Below, piece by piece: positions 49,829-60,565 of a DNA stretch of 64,000 bases. Each line of letters starts with the position of its first letter. Position 1 is the first letter of the stretch. This DNA comes from Selaginella moellendorffii (Eukaryota > Streptophyta > Lycopodiopsida > Selaginellales > Selaginellaceae), in the NCBI RefSeq assembly GCF_000143415.4, contig NW_003314261.1, positions 6,112,822 to 6,176,821 on the forward strand. Reading direction: 5' to 3'. The position numbers were made by a program, and so were the translations under genes. The notes beneath the pieces were generated by a model. That model was not told the origin of the DNA. It made no database searches and saw only the letters and a program-made list of their open reading frames with translations.

Positions 49829-52038
49829 ATGAATGCCACCGAGAAGCCGGAGAAGCACAAATACAAGCTATGCGGATGCATCGGTAGGAGCTTCAGGATG
49901 ACATCCCTGTCAGCCCCAAAGGATGTCGAGGATATTTTTGTCAAGTACGCGCAGAATGGCATCATTGGGGCTGCGCAGTTGCAACAGTTCTTGGTAGAAG
50001 TCCAGGGCGAGAAAGACGCGACTCTCAAACAAGCCGAGGAAATTATAGCTGCCCAGCATCGTGAAAGTCATGTCATCCATGTCTTGCATCGGCAAGGCTT
50101 CAACCTCAACACGTTTCTACAATATCTTCTCAATCCTCAACTCAATCCTCCGATCAACCTCAGCGTAAGTGTCCATGATGTTACCTCTGATGTTACCAAG
50201 TCTTCCTGCTTTGCAGGTCCACCATGACATGACCAAGCCAATGTCACATTACTACATTTCTACTGGACACAATTCTTACCTGACTGGGAACCAGCTGAGC
50301 AGTGCCTGTAGCGAGGTGCCAATTATCAAGGCACTTCAGAAAGGAGTACGTGTCGTTGAGTTGGATCTTTGGCCGAATGAAGATGCGGAGGACAAGGTCA
50401 ATGTTCTTCATGGGCGGTACGTTCTTCGTTCTTTGTTCGTGGTTGTCATTGTTTGTTTCTTGCTTTCTGTTTGCCGAGCTAAACTTTGGGATGAAAACAG
50501 GACACTTACGACACCAGTGGATTTCGAGAAATGCATAGTCGCAATTAAAGAGCACGCGTTTGAAGCATCAGAATTCCCCTTGGTTATAACTTTGGAAGAT
50601 CATTTAACTCCTGCACTCCAAGCCAAAGCTGCAGAGGTAAGATCCTAGAACATACATTTTGTGCTGGCCGTAAACTGATTGCCTTCAGATAATCACGCGA
50701 AACTTAGGAGACCTGCTTTATCTTCCCGATGCACAGACGACTTGCATTGAATTTCCATCGCCTGCGTCGCTCAAAAAGCGCATTTTAATTTCCACCAAAC
50801 CTCCAAAAGAGTATCTGGCAGCGGTAGAGCCACCAAAAGATGTTATTCATCCGAAGGACGGGGCCTGGGGAGAGGACATCCCAGATTACAATGAACAAGT
50901 CGAGCAAGGTGCTGAAAAGGTTAGTTTTTTATCTAGTAAAGTTCAAGTTCCATAAGCAAAAGCTTGAAGCAGGCTTCTCCACCCGCGGCACCCGATGCAG
51001 ATACAAACGATTCAGACGACGATGACTCTATAGGCAAGAAAACGGCCCCCGAGTACAAACGGATCATCACAATCCGTGCCGGAAAGCCAAAAGGAGTACC
51101 AATGAAAGAAGCTATGGCGGCAAAGGAAGACATAGTGAAACGCTTTAGCGTGAGCGAGCCTCAACTGGAGAAGATTTGCAAGAACCACCCCCTTACTGTG
51201 ATCAAGTAAGCGTTTTATCGTTCAAGACTAGATCTTATTTTCCGAATGTGGTGTGCAGCTTTACCAGCCGGAACTTCTTACGAGTGTATCCGTATGGCCT
51301 TCGTTTTAACTCTTCAAACTATAATCCTTTCGTCGCGTGGTCGCACGGAGCTCAAATGGTGGCATTCAACATGCAGGTAGGCTCCTAGTCCTTCTTAAGG
51401 TGTTCTTCTTTAATTCCTTTCGTTTTTTATGGCCAGGGGTATGGTAGACCTCTGTGGATCGTGCATGGATTCTTTAAAGCAAATGGTCGCTGTGGATACG
51501 TGAAAAAGCCAGATATGTTTCTTCCAAATGAATCAGGAGGCCCGGTTTACGATCCTGCCAAAGCGGCAAGCGTCAGAACGAGGCTCAAGATCAAGATCTT
51601 CATGGGGCTTGGCTGGCTTGAAAAATTCGGCAAGAGACACTTCGACAACTTCTCCCCTCCGGATTTCTATGCAAGAGTAAGTCCCCCGTGCGAGAATCAA
51701 AGCTTTCAGCGACCATTTGTTTGTTTTCTCAGGTTGGAATCGCTGGCGTCCCTGCAGACCAGAAGATGCGACGAACCAAAGCGATCGAAGACGACTGGCA
51801 TCCAAAGTGGGACGACGAATTCGAGTTCAAGCTCACATTCCCGGAGCTGGCTGTGCTACGTCTCGAAGTCCACGAGTATGACATGTCCGACAAGGACGAT
51901 TTCGGGGGCCAGCTTTGTCTCCCGGTTTCGGAGCTCAAGACCGGCCTGAGGCACGTCACCCTGTGCGACAAGCGGGGCGACGAGCTCTCTGGAGTGAAGC
52001 TGCTGCTACAAATCACACGGAACGATTCTCCAGTGTGA
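49829..52038 (+). CDS. PLC: Phosphoinositide-specific phospholipase C
   Basis: Hydrolyses phosphatidylinositol 4,5-bisphosphate to IP3 and diacylglycerol at the plasma membrane, a calcium-signalling step. Domains in order after splicing: a partial EF-hand-like N-terminal region ([13 protein letters not shown]); the X box with both catalytic histidine contexts ([27 protein letters not shown]) and VELDLWPN; an acidic linker ([10 protein letters not shown]); the Y box ([37 protein letters not shown]); and a C-terminal C2 domain ([27 protein letters not shown]) that ends the protein, as in plant PLCs. About nine short introns. The ATG at 49829 follows a likely acceptor; a tiny upstream ORF overlaps it. 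A poly(A)-type AATAAA occurs at about 52116. Confidence 0.93.
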
Positions 52039-52317
52039 GAATGAGAAGAGAATCGTGAGAAGGTCACTGGAGTGATGAGAAGGCAAGCATGGAGAAGAGA
52101 AACAAGAAAAGTGTGAATAAAACCTGGGTTTTGGTTGGTTTTTACAAAAATCTATGGAGAGAATGATCTAAGTGACAAGAATTCTACATAGCATTTATTA
52201 GATAATCAGAGAAATGACAGGCTAATCTTTTGTATTTTGTTTGTCAATCATAAGGTTTAATAATTGATTAGTATACACTATTTAAGCTGATTAATACCAT
52301 TATTCATTCATTCAACC

Positions 52318-52796
52318 ATGTTTCTAATAATAGTGATAATATCTTTCTCCATTTTTCATTTTGCAAATGCTCAGGTAAACTAGTGACTATTGTTTACAAA
52401 TGCTAATGCAAAAATTTACAACTTTAGTGTACCTATACAATAAACATACAAACAGGCTGTGAACCAATGGCTGGGACTGATGCCAATGTAAATATTGCTA
52501 TCACAACGTTTTCAGGCTTGACTCTACATTTTTACAACGTTGATGACCCGCATGTAGATAATTTTGAGAGGTGCAAGCTAGATTTATTTACTGTGCTTGG
52601 AGTATGTATACCAAAGGAGGATGCAATATGTAGGCTTTACATTGCCCATGATAATACCGGAAAACACCCAGAGTGGTATGTAGAATGGGTTGAGTTTGCT
52701 TCGATAAATGGTGGCTTTGGTAAAATCCATTTCAAAGTTAATTCGTGGTTGAAATATGAAAATACAGCTGCAGTTGTTGAACGATGTAACTTTTGA
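52318..52796 (+). CDS. Small secreted PLAT-domain protein
   Basis: Two exons reconstructed here: 52318-52374 encodes a signal peptide (MFLIIVIISFSIFHFANAQ), an intron of 53 bp (52375-52427, GTAAAC...TTTAG) follows, and exon 2 is 52428-52796. The join keeps frame and gives 141 residues. The mature protein reads CTYTINIQTG, AGTDANVNIAI, NFERCKLDLFTV, CRLYIAHDNTGKHPEWYVEW and VNSWL. This is the plant PLAT/LH2 stress-protein layout: an ER/secreted beta-sandwich related to the lipoxygenase N-terminal domain and linked to abiotic stress tolerance in other plants. It is shorter and more diverged than usual; expression is unproven. An alternative acceptor at 52455 would break the frame. Confidence 0.72.
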
Positions 52797-53010
52797 TCAC
52801 ACAACTAAGGTTAAAATAAAGTTAATAAAGCTTAGCGTTCACGTTAACAACCAATCGCAAGGGAATCTTTGGTCAATTGGGTGCTGCTGCTGCTTCGAGG
52901 GAAGACGAAGAATGGGGAGGTATCTTTTTTCTCCTTCGTCTTATTTGTTCCTCATCGTGCCCATCGCGGCTCCTAGATAAAAATCGAGCTGGAAATTGGA
53001 CAGACAATCC

Positions 53011-54778
53011 ATGGCGAGTCCATCGCTCCATTTCGCCGATCCAGCGAGCAATTTGATGGGCAGTTTTGCTTCGTTTCGAGGACCTAAATGCAGGAGAAAA
53101 AGCTGCTTGAGAGCTATGGCGTCGTCGAGCTCCAAAAAACTCGAGGTAAAGTTCTTGAGATAGAGATAGAGTTCTCTGAGATGTAGAGTTTTGGGAGTTT
53201 TAGATTGTCTATGATCCGGTCGGGAGGTATGAAGAGCTCACCAGGGAGCTGCAAAGCTCGGGTGGTTTTGCTCGAAATCTTACATTGTTTTCGCCATCCA
53301 AGGTATGTATAGTTTTCCCAAAGTTTTCTTCCTGGATAGAGCTAAAGAACTTTATAACCAGATCAATGTTTTCTTGAGAATCACGAGCAAGAGACCTGAT
53401 GGCTACCACGATTTAGCATCGCTCTTTCATGTAAGCTTCTGGTCTTTTTTTTTTCTTGTTCTAGTTTCTCAAGAAACTCTTCACTCAGGTGATTAGCCTG
53501 GGAGATACTTTAAAGTTTTCAGTCTCTCCTTCTAAAAAGAAAGACTCGCTTACAACAAATGTGTTTGGAATCCCACTCGACGACTCAAACTTGGTAAAAC
53601 TATCCCTTCATTTGTTTCCAAGGATTTACTAAACGTTTTGTGTGATTCTCATGCAAGGTGATCAAAGCTCTAAATCTTTATAGAAAGAAAACTGGGAGTG
53701 ACACATACTTCTGGGTAAGCTCTCAATAACTTTCCTCGATCAAAGCATTTAGTTTTTCTTCTTAAGGTTCACTTGGACAAAAGAGTTCCAAGCGGTGCTG
53801 GCCTTGGAGGTGGCAGTGGTAATGCCGCCACTGCTCTCTGGGCCGCAAACCAGATAAATGGAAACCTTGCTAGCGAAGCGGATCTACAAGAATGGTCTGC
53901 AGAGATCGGCTCTGATATTCCTTTCTTTTTCTCGCATGGAGCAGCCTTTTGCACTGGCCGTGGAGAGGTAAAATCACAAGTTTTATAGAAGTTTGATGAG
54001 ATTTTTGCTGAAAAGTTTTAGCGTTTTCTCTTAGATTGTTAGAGACATTCCAGCTCCGTTGCCTTTGGACACTCCACTCGTGCTCATCAAGCCCAAGGAA
54101 GCGTGTCCTACTGCGGAAGTCTACAAGGTGCGATCAAGGATTTCTCTCATGAGATGGTGTTTACGAACTTTTTCGCTTTGCCAGCACTTTCGAATTGCCG
54201 ACGCGAGCTCTGAGGATCCGGAGGAGCTACTGAGAAAGATCATTGAGAATGGAGTCTCGCAAGACGTTTGCATCAACGACCTTGGTATGGAAAATTCGGA
54301 AGCTAGCTAAGCTCGCTCACATCTTTTGTTTCTCTTTGAGTAGAAGCTCCAGCATTTCAAGTGCTACCATCTCTGAAGGCTCTCAAGCAGAGGATAATGG
54401 CAGCCAGCAGGGGCAAATACAAGTCCTTGTTCATGTCAGGAAGGTAAGGAAAAAAATCATATTTTTCTTGGCTTTCAATGAACAACACACTTTGTTTTTT
54501 CAGTGGTAGCACTCTGGTTGGCGTGGGAGACCCCGAGCCGCCACAATTTATATACGATGATGAGCAACATAGTGATACGTTTGTTTCAGGCAAGTGTGTT
54601 GAGTTCTCTCGGTGTGGATCATCACTTTTGCTTTGATCTTTGATCCACAGAAGCATATTTTGTGACAAGGAGAGATAACGAATGGTACCAGCAGCCACTC
54701 TCGCAACCCGAGGCAGTCACAGACAAGCATGACATCAATGAAGTTTACAATCAGCTCTTCACAGGATCTGATAAGTGA
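53011..54778 (+). CDS. ISPE: 4-diphosphocytidyl-2-C-methyl-D-erythritol kinase (IspE/CMK), plastidic
   Basis: ATP-dependent kinase of the plastid methylerythritol-phosphate (MEP) pathway to isoprenoids. After splicing: a Ser-rich N terminus (MASPSLHFADPASNLMG) suited to a plastid transit peptide; the substrate region INVFLRITSKRPDGYHDL; the GHMP-kinase ATP loop VPSGAGLGGGSGNAATA (about 53787-53840); EIGSDIPFFFSHGAAFCTGRGE; and the C-terminal GHMP motif MSGSGSTLVGVG (about 54495-54525). About ten exons with introns of roughly 50-70 bp. The ATG at 53011 is the first that starts the plant-type N terminus; the stop is at 54776. The C-terminal tail after DEQHSDTF is longer than in bacteria, as in other plants. 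All motifs are intact. Confidence 0.93.
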
Positions 54779-54981
54779 GGATCGAATTGATCCATTCCAT
54801 CGTCGAAAGAAATCTATCATAGTATATCACTCAAGAGTGGACTCGTTAGAAATCACGCTACATTGGAAACGCTCAGATCAGCATAAGCTAGGAGCGAGCA
54901 AAAGAACTGATGGAAAGAGAGTTATAAACTAGGAAGAAAGAGATATCCCCTGTTTGAATAGATGCTATTAGGGTTTGCGAG

Positions 54982-55526
54982 ATGAAGCGCAAGGCTTCCT
55001 TCAGTGACGCGGCGCAGGCGTCTTCGTCGTGCGGCGGCGAGGAGGCGATCGATGCGGCGGAATGCGTGTTGCCAGCGCTGCTCCCATTCAAGCGATCGCA
55101 GCTCCTGGAGCGCTACCCCAAGGGCAACACGCGAGGTAGGCACTGGAAGCACCTCAAGCAGATAATCCAGGCCGAGAATTTCCATCTGCTTCCGGCTGAT
55201 GAGCCCAACTGTGAGTTCCCTGATTCCATGCCAGTGATCCTGTTTCTTTCTTTCGCTTGCAGATGTGAACGTCGAATCGCCTCCTTCCATGTACCCGTCC
55301 AAGAAATACTGCGACATCTCTGGATTTGAGGTAAGGTGCTGTCTCGCCATTTCTCCACTGAGTGATCTCCCCTCTTTCTTTTTCTCCTTCAAAGGCACCT
55401 TACACGGATCCACGAACAAAGCTCAGATATGCAAATGCCGATGTCTTCAAGCGCATCAGATGTCTTCCCGACGATTACGTTCAAGGCTACTTGGGTCTCA
55501 GGAATGCCACTGTAGTTCTCAAGTAA
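54982..55526 (+). CDS. IES6: INO80 chromatin-remodelling complex subunit C (IES6-like)
   Basis: Three exons: 54982-55210, 55263-55330 and 55395-55526, joining in frame to 142 residues. The N terminus is Ser/Ala-rich. [16 protein letters not shown] and [20 protein letters not shown] lead into the YL1_C motif ([20 protein letters not shown], then [17 protein letters not shown]). This layout matches INO80C/Ies6, the small nuclear subunit that binds Arp5 in the INO80 remodeller. It is the first gene of a duplicated block; the second copy (59982-60487) is a pseudogene. Confidence 0.9.
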
Positions 55527-55816
55527 GCTCTCCTCGACTTATAGCACAAGCCTGGATATAGCACAGTTCGACGCTTGATAAGGTCCCGATACCGCTCAAA
55601 GTTATAGTATAAGCAACGAGAAAGGAAGGCTAGAACGAGCAGGAGTCTGGTTATCGAGAACTATCGGTTAGTATAGAATGGAAGAAACTCAAGGATAGAG
55701 TGTAGGACCGGAGTTAGCAACGAGGAAGAGCCACTATCAAGCCAGCCCCATGAAGCCCGAGTTTCACGCACTTGGCAGAGTTCTTGAGGGCATGAGCAAG
55801 AAGAAAAATTCCAACG
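55527..55816. other. Spacer INO80C / IBA57-like
   Basis: 290 bp with no coding pattern. Confidence 0.4.
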
Positions 55817-56796
55817 ATGGTGGCTGCTACAATCTGGCGCTTGCTGGGTGGTGGAGGATACAGGGGCCGTGGCTATGCTAAAAATGTGAGAAGCTTTTGC
55901 TTTCACTCGTCGCCGTCGTTTCCTAGTTATGTTCTACGGTCCGCGAAAAAGGTCCTTTTGCGTGTAAGGCCGAGAGGATGTTATCAAGTTCCTTCAGGGC
56001 CTGACGACGAACGATATGAACAAAATTGAGCAGGATTCTCCGGCGAGGCTGGAGAAGCTGGACAGATCGGGAACAGGCCCCGGGAGCGAGAAGTCGCCTT
56101 CAAAGCTCGCAGTCTGGCAATGGTTTGGAAGTGCTCTGGAGTGTGAAGGTGACAACGAGGGCTCTGTAGGGTGTGGGGCTGGACGTGATACTGCTGGGAA
56201 TTCTTCTGCTCGTAGCAATGTCCAGGCTGGCGTTGGCATAAAGATCCCAGGACAGGATGTCTCGGCTTTCGAGGTGTCTTTTCGGACGTAAGTTTCATAG
56301 TGACGCTGATCTATAACAACAGTCACACGTTGTTTTTTTCTTTTCCAGCTCCACTGATTGAAGAGGTTGCCGAGGAGCAGTATTATCTTTTGTCGAGCTT
56401 GGAACAAGGAATTCCAGAAGGACCGGCTGTGGAGGTTTTCTCTACTGTGTTGAGTTTTTCTTAATCTAGTGATTGACAGGGGAGGCGATTCCTCTCGAAT
56501 ACAATCCGGAAGATCTGAACGCGATCGACTTCGACAATGGAGCGATAATTTTCTTGACAGGTGGCAAAGGTACGCTGAGCCGTGGACATTTTCTTACTTG
56601 TGCTCATTGCAGAAATCAGTGAGGCAGTGAGTCCTGGTGCTGAAATCGTCGACGCAGAATCGTCCACGAAGATGGATACTGTGACCATTGCACAGGGATT
56701 TGCTCTTGTCAGACTGAAAGCGGTGTCCAAACCACTAAGCATAGGTGGCGGCATGCAACGAAGGTCCTACCACACAAGTGGTTTTTGTCCGCGTTG
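55817..56796 (+). pseudogene. IBA57: IBA57/CAF17-like folate-binding protein, broken copy A
   Basis: The family supports mitochondrial Fe-S cluster assembly and has a GcvT-like fold. Recognisable pieces: an Arg/Gly-rich N terminus (MVAATIWRLLGGGG), KKVLLRVR, then in another frame DVIKFLQGLTTNDM (about 55978-56020), AVWQWFG, GCGAGRDTAGNSSARSNV, then after a frame change GWRWHKDPRTGCLGFRG (about 56227-56275), YYLLSSLEQGIPEGPAVE, GEAIPLEYNPEDLNAIDFDN and VSPGAEIVDAESSTKMDTVT. At least two frameshifts (about 55965 and 56225) are present. The region expected between TTND and WQ is missing, and the usual KGCYIGQE motif after FD is absent. It probably cannot make the normal protein. Confidence 0.72.
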
Positions 56797-56837
56797 ATTT
56801 TCTAGTGAGCACGGCGGGGGGTGAATAGCGGCTAAAA

Positions 56838-58244
56838 ATGGACGGGAAGCCTTTCGTTCTGGTCGTGGCCATCGTTTTGCTATGGTCTTCATCTCCAGCA
56901 GAATCGAAGGACTGCTCCAGAATTCAAAGGAGGACTTACAAATCTCCAGCTTTTTCTCTGGAGCCGGGAGATGTCCAAGACCGATACTACGAGCTCGAGT
57001 TTCCCAAAGGTCATATCGGCATCAAGAACTTCCAGGGAGAGGTTGTAGACGAGCTTGGGAATTCCGTGCCTCTGAGCGAAGTCTATCTGCATCACTGGGC
57101 GGTATATGGCCACTACATGAAGAGTTCCGAGAGAAAAGAGCTGGTAAGAGGCGGCTTCCATCATGGACGGGATTATCTAGGCTCGTCATCAGCTAAGACC
57201 GCTGGAAACGCTGGAATTTGTCAGGAGGACATCCTGTCGCAGTTCTGGGGTCTTGGTTCCGAGACGAGGCAGACGAGCTATTATATTCCAGGCTCCTATG
57301 CTATCGGCGTTGGCAATCCTCCGGAAGGCTACGAGGAGCTCTGGGTGCTCAACGTCCATGCCATCGACACCAGAGGAACGTATGATCCCCAAGGATGCCT
57401 CGAGTGCCGCTGCAGCTTATACAACGTAACGACAAAAATCTCGGGACAGCCTTTGAAGGAAGGCTACAAAGGCGGTTTCAGCTGCTGCTACGACGGGACT
57501 AAATGCGCAGTGAGGCCGGAATTTCAAGCATCAAAGAGGACTCTCTACATGCAGTACACCATTGAATGGGTGGAGTGGGACGAGTGTGTCCTGCCTGTTC
57601 GTGTTTACATATTCGACATCACAGACAGCAGGAAGCGTGATCCAGTCGACCGTGATGTTGGCTGCAACGTTCGTTTTTCCTGATTTTTCTTTTTGGCTTC
57701 TTACTATCGTCCTGCAGATCGAGTATGACGTTCCTGCTTGTGACCCGTCCTCGAATCCCGATTGCATTCATCAGCTGGAGAATCACCTGGTGATTCCCAA
57801 AGGAGGCAGCTTTATCTACGGAGTAGCGCATCAGCACGGTGGAGCCATGGGCATAACCATGCACGGAGAGGTACAGTAGACAAAACTCTCGTCTTTCTAA
57901 CGATTTCACTGGCTTTTCCAGGATGGACGGCACTTGTGCTCCTCGATTCCTATATACGGGAATGGATCAGCTCCTGGCGACGAAGCTGGCTACGTTGTTG
58001 GGATGTCTACGTGCTCTCCTGAGCCAGGGACTGTGACGATCGCGAGCGGCGAGAAGCTCCACTTGTCTTCGTCTTATAGCTCCGCCCAGGAGCACACGGG
58101 TGTCATGGGGTACTTCTACCTCGTCGTGGGCGACGATGACACCGTGTCTCTGGGAGAATTCAAGGTATGTGTGGTGTTTACCTCAAGTTCTTTCAAGTTC
58201 TTAGATTGAGCGATTCGAAACTCCAGGACATGGAGTTAATGTAA
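56838..58244 (+). CDS. Stress-up-regulated Nod19 family protein, copy A (lacks C-terminal membrane helix)
   Basis: Exons 56838-57668, 57718-57870, 57922-58164 and 58227-58244, introns 49-62 bp, giving 414 residues. Signal peptide MDGKPFVLVVAIVLLWSSS; then the SURNod19 fold with VYLHHWAVYG, CSLYNVTT (a possible N-glycosylation site), CVLPVRVYIFDITDSRKRDP, YDVPACDPSSNPDC, GGSFIYGVAHQH and SSYSSAQEHTGVMGYFY. The family, extracellular or membrane-associated, is named from stress-induced nodulin-like plant genes; its activity is unknown. In copy B exon 4 encodes a transmembrane helix and basic tail. Here exon 4 meets a TAA after DMELM; the same frame beyond it still reads IVAVVGVGVWMKKRVS to 58325. 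So the anchor is lost and the product, if made, would be secreted. Confidence 0.85.
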
Positions 58245-58584
58245 TGGCGGATCGTTGCTGTGGTGGGAGTTGGCGTCTGGATGAAGAAACGAGTGTCTCG
58301 TGGAGGATATAGTGCATTGCCATGATAAGATTATTTGTGGCTCATATCTGTCTATACATTTGGGGAAAAAAAGATGATCAAACTTCTGCACAGTTTGCGA
58401 GTATGTGTTCGAATATGAATGAAAGATCAAAAATTTCATGAGAACTATAAACTTCGTGGTTGTGCAGGTCAACTTTTTTAGTGTTTTTTTAGAGTTTTTT
58501 TAGAAGGAAGAAGAACCCCTTGAAAGAGCGGAGAAGTTTTGAGAGAGGTGCAATAAAACTTCTCCACTGCAGTCCCCCGCGGAG

Positions 58585-58925
58585 TCCAGTTTCATCTGAT
58601 ATATAACAACAGTTCTACATTTTTTCCGGTTTTTTTCTTTCAAGCGAGGTTGGAACAAGAACTGTGTTCGATTTTTCTTAATCTAGAGGCGATTCCGCTA
58701 ATACAATCTGGAAGGTCTCGATTGTCTTCGACAAGATCGATCTTCTGGGACGCGAGATCTCGGATATGTCCCCACAAACCGCATGTGGGCCAAGAACTGG
58801 TCTATGGAAGCCGTGTGGTCTATTGCTCATAGGAAACACATTGAAGACAGCGACTCATGGTACGGAAATTGTCGCTGAATCGTTGGTGGAGACGAGGCAC
58901 ACGAGCTACTTTGTTCCAGGCTCCT
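58585..58925 (+). pseudogene. Third, collapsed copy of the IBA57/Nod19 block
   Basis: A short mosaic: IBA57-like sequence (GAGGCGATTCCGCTAATACA, about 58686, against GAGGCGATTCCTCTCGAATA in copy A), then a Nod19 exon 1 fragment (GAGACGAGGCACACGAGCTA, about 58890, which is TRHTSYFVPGSY). Everything between is deleted. It resembles copy B more than copy A at the Nod19 part. Non-coding. Confidence 0.7.
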
Positions 58926-59560
58926 ATCCTCTACTTACTATTGCTTGTTTTTGTTTGTTTCTCAGCACCTTTGCATAGAATAGTGCTTTATGCAATACTT
59001 CAAACCTCTAACACATCCAACACCTCATCAAACATCCCAAGAGGGATTGTAATAAAAAACTCATCCTCTTTGTCATTGGCCTCTTGATTAACAAATCCCA
59101 TGCCCAAGATCAAGGAGCTAATTGTTCTGATAAGATAAAAGTAGTGGAGAGATCAGCATACAAGGAGTGTATGTCTCAACTCTAGGTACATATACATAAA
59201 AACTATTGCCATGTCGGCATAACAACACCAATGAGATTTACAAGCTTGCTTACAAACTTGTGCTCCTAGATGATCGCAAGCCAAGAAGTGACTAAGGAGA
59301 AGAAAAAACAAAAAAAAAGAAGAAAGAGTATAAGGTCATAAGACTGTCCTCAAACAACAGAATTGGAAGAAAAATGGGGACCTTCAAGAATTGGGGAGCA
59401 CTGAAATTCTTCTTTCAATCATTATTCAGTGCTATTGTTCCAATAGCTTGTGTCAATCTGTAGATCTGCACAACTGGAAGAAACCCTCTTCTAGAAGTTG
59501 CGACATTGTGACCAGGATGCAAGCAAGAGGAAACCTTATGGCACAATGTCATTTTGGCAC
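58926..59560. other. Spacer before the knottin-like gene
   Basis: AT-rich, no gene recognised; 3' flank of the minus-strand peptide gene. Confidence 0.4.
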
Positions 59561-59794
59561 CTACCAGCCAACACAAATTCCAACTTGATACAGACACCCT
59601 CCTTTGCAGCAATCCTTATTCTGCGTGCAAGGATCTCCTGTGTCTTGGCACTTCAGACTTGGATTGCTACCACCTTGAACTAGTTGAATAAAGTCCCCTC
59701 CAAAGACACGCGCAGACTCAATGCTAGCAACAAATGTGAACATGAGAACTGCCGCAACCACAAGAAGCTTGAAGACGCCCACGCCTGCAGCCAT
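59561..59794 (-). CDS. Small secreted six-cysteine, knottin-like peptide
   Basis: 77 residues from the ATG at 59794. The first 30 or so (MAAGVGVFKLLVVAAVLMFT...) form a strong signal peptide. The mature part has exactly six cysteines at the end: C-x6-C-x5-CC-x3-C-x6-C, readable as KCQDTGDPC, TQNKDCC and KGGCLYQVGIC. This spacing is that of the inhibitor cystine knot (knottin) fold, used in plants by some antimicrobial peptides and protease inhibitors. A short propeptide-like stretch (about 25 residues) separates signal and knot. The longer frame upstream opens with TTG. It lies alone between the two duplicated blocks on the opposite strand. Expression and disulfide pairing are unproven; no target is implied. 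Confidence 0.72.
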   Translation of the reverse strand: MAAGVGVFKLLVVAAVLMFTFVASIESARVFGGDFIQLVQGGSNPSLKCQDTGDPCTQNKDCCKGGCLYQVGICVGW

Positions 59795-59981
59795 GATAAG
59801 AAGACTAACAGAGAGTGAATGAGAGGCTATGTGTGCAAGCAAGGATAGCGATGAATCCCGTTGTTAGAACATCGCCCTCAGTTGATTATAAAATTTCAGT
59901 ACAGGTCAGCTGCAGTACAGAGAGAGAGATATGGGGTAGATAATGAGATCCGTTTGAATAGATGCTATTAGGGTTCGTGAG

Positions 59982-60487
59982 ATGATTCCTTCAGTGACGC
60001 AGCGCAGGCGTCTTCATCGTGCGGCGAGGAGGCGATCGATGCAGCGGAATGCGTGCTCCCGGCGCTTCTTCCATTCATGCGATCGCAGCTCCTGGAGCGC
60101 TATCCCAAGGGCAACACGCGAGGTAGGCACTGAAAGCACCTCAAGCAGATCGTCTAGGCCGAGAATTTCCATCTCCTAGAGTTCCTGATTCCATACCAGT
60201 ACCTCGTACATTGTTTAGCCTCGTACATTTGCAGATGTTAACATCGAATCGCCTCCTTCCATTTATCCTTCCAAGAAATACTGCGACGTCTCTGGATTTG
60301 AGGTAAGGTGCTGTCTCGCCATTTCTCCACCGTGGAATCTCCTCTCGTTATTTTCTCCTTGTAAAGGCACCTTACACGGATCCTCGAACAAAGCTCAGGT
60401 ATGCAAATGCCGATGTCTTGAAGCGCATCAGGTGTCTTCCCGACGATTACGTTCAAGGCTACTTGGGTCTCTGTAGTTCTCAAGTAA
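59982..60487 (+). pseudogene. INO80 subunit C pseudogene, copy B
   Basis: Duplicate of 54982-55526. A 10-nt deletion right after the ATG shifts the frame. A TGA replaces the Trp codon in GRHWKH, a TAG follows in the QII(V)*A region, the segment before the second exon is shortened, and 12 nt are missing before the stop (the RNAT part). The YL1_C exon ([19 protein letters not shown]) is otherwise kept. Non-functional; no transcript is expected to give the protein. Confidence 0.88.
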
Positions 60488-60565
60488 ACTCTCCTCCTCG
60501 ACTTATAGCACAGTTTATAGAATGCTACTCGCGGGGAGTAACAGCAAAGTAAGGGCCGGGAAACT

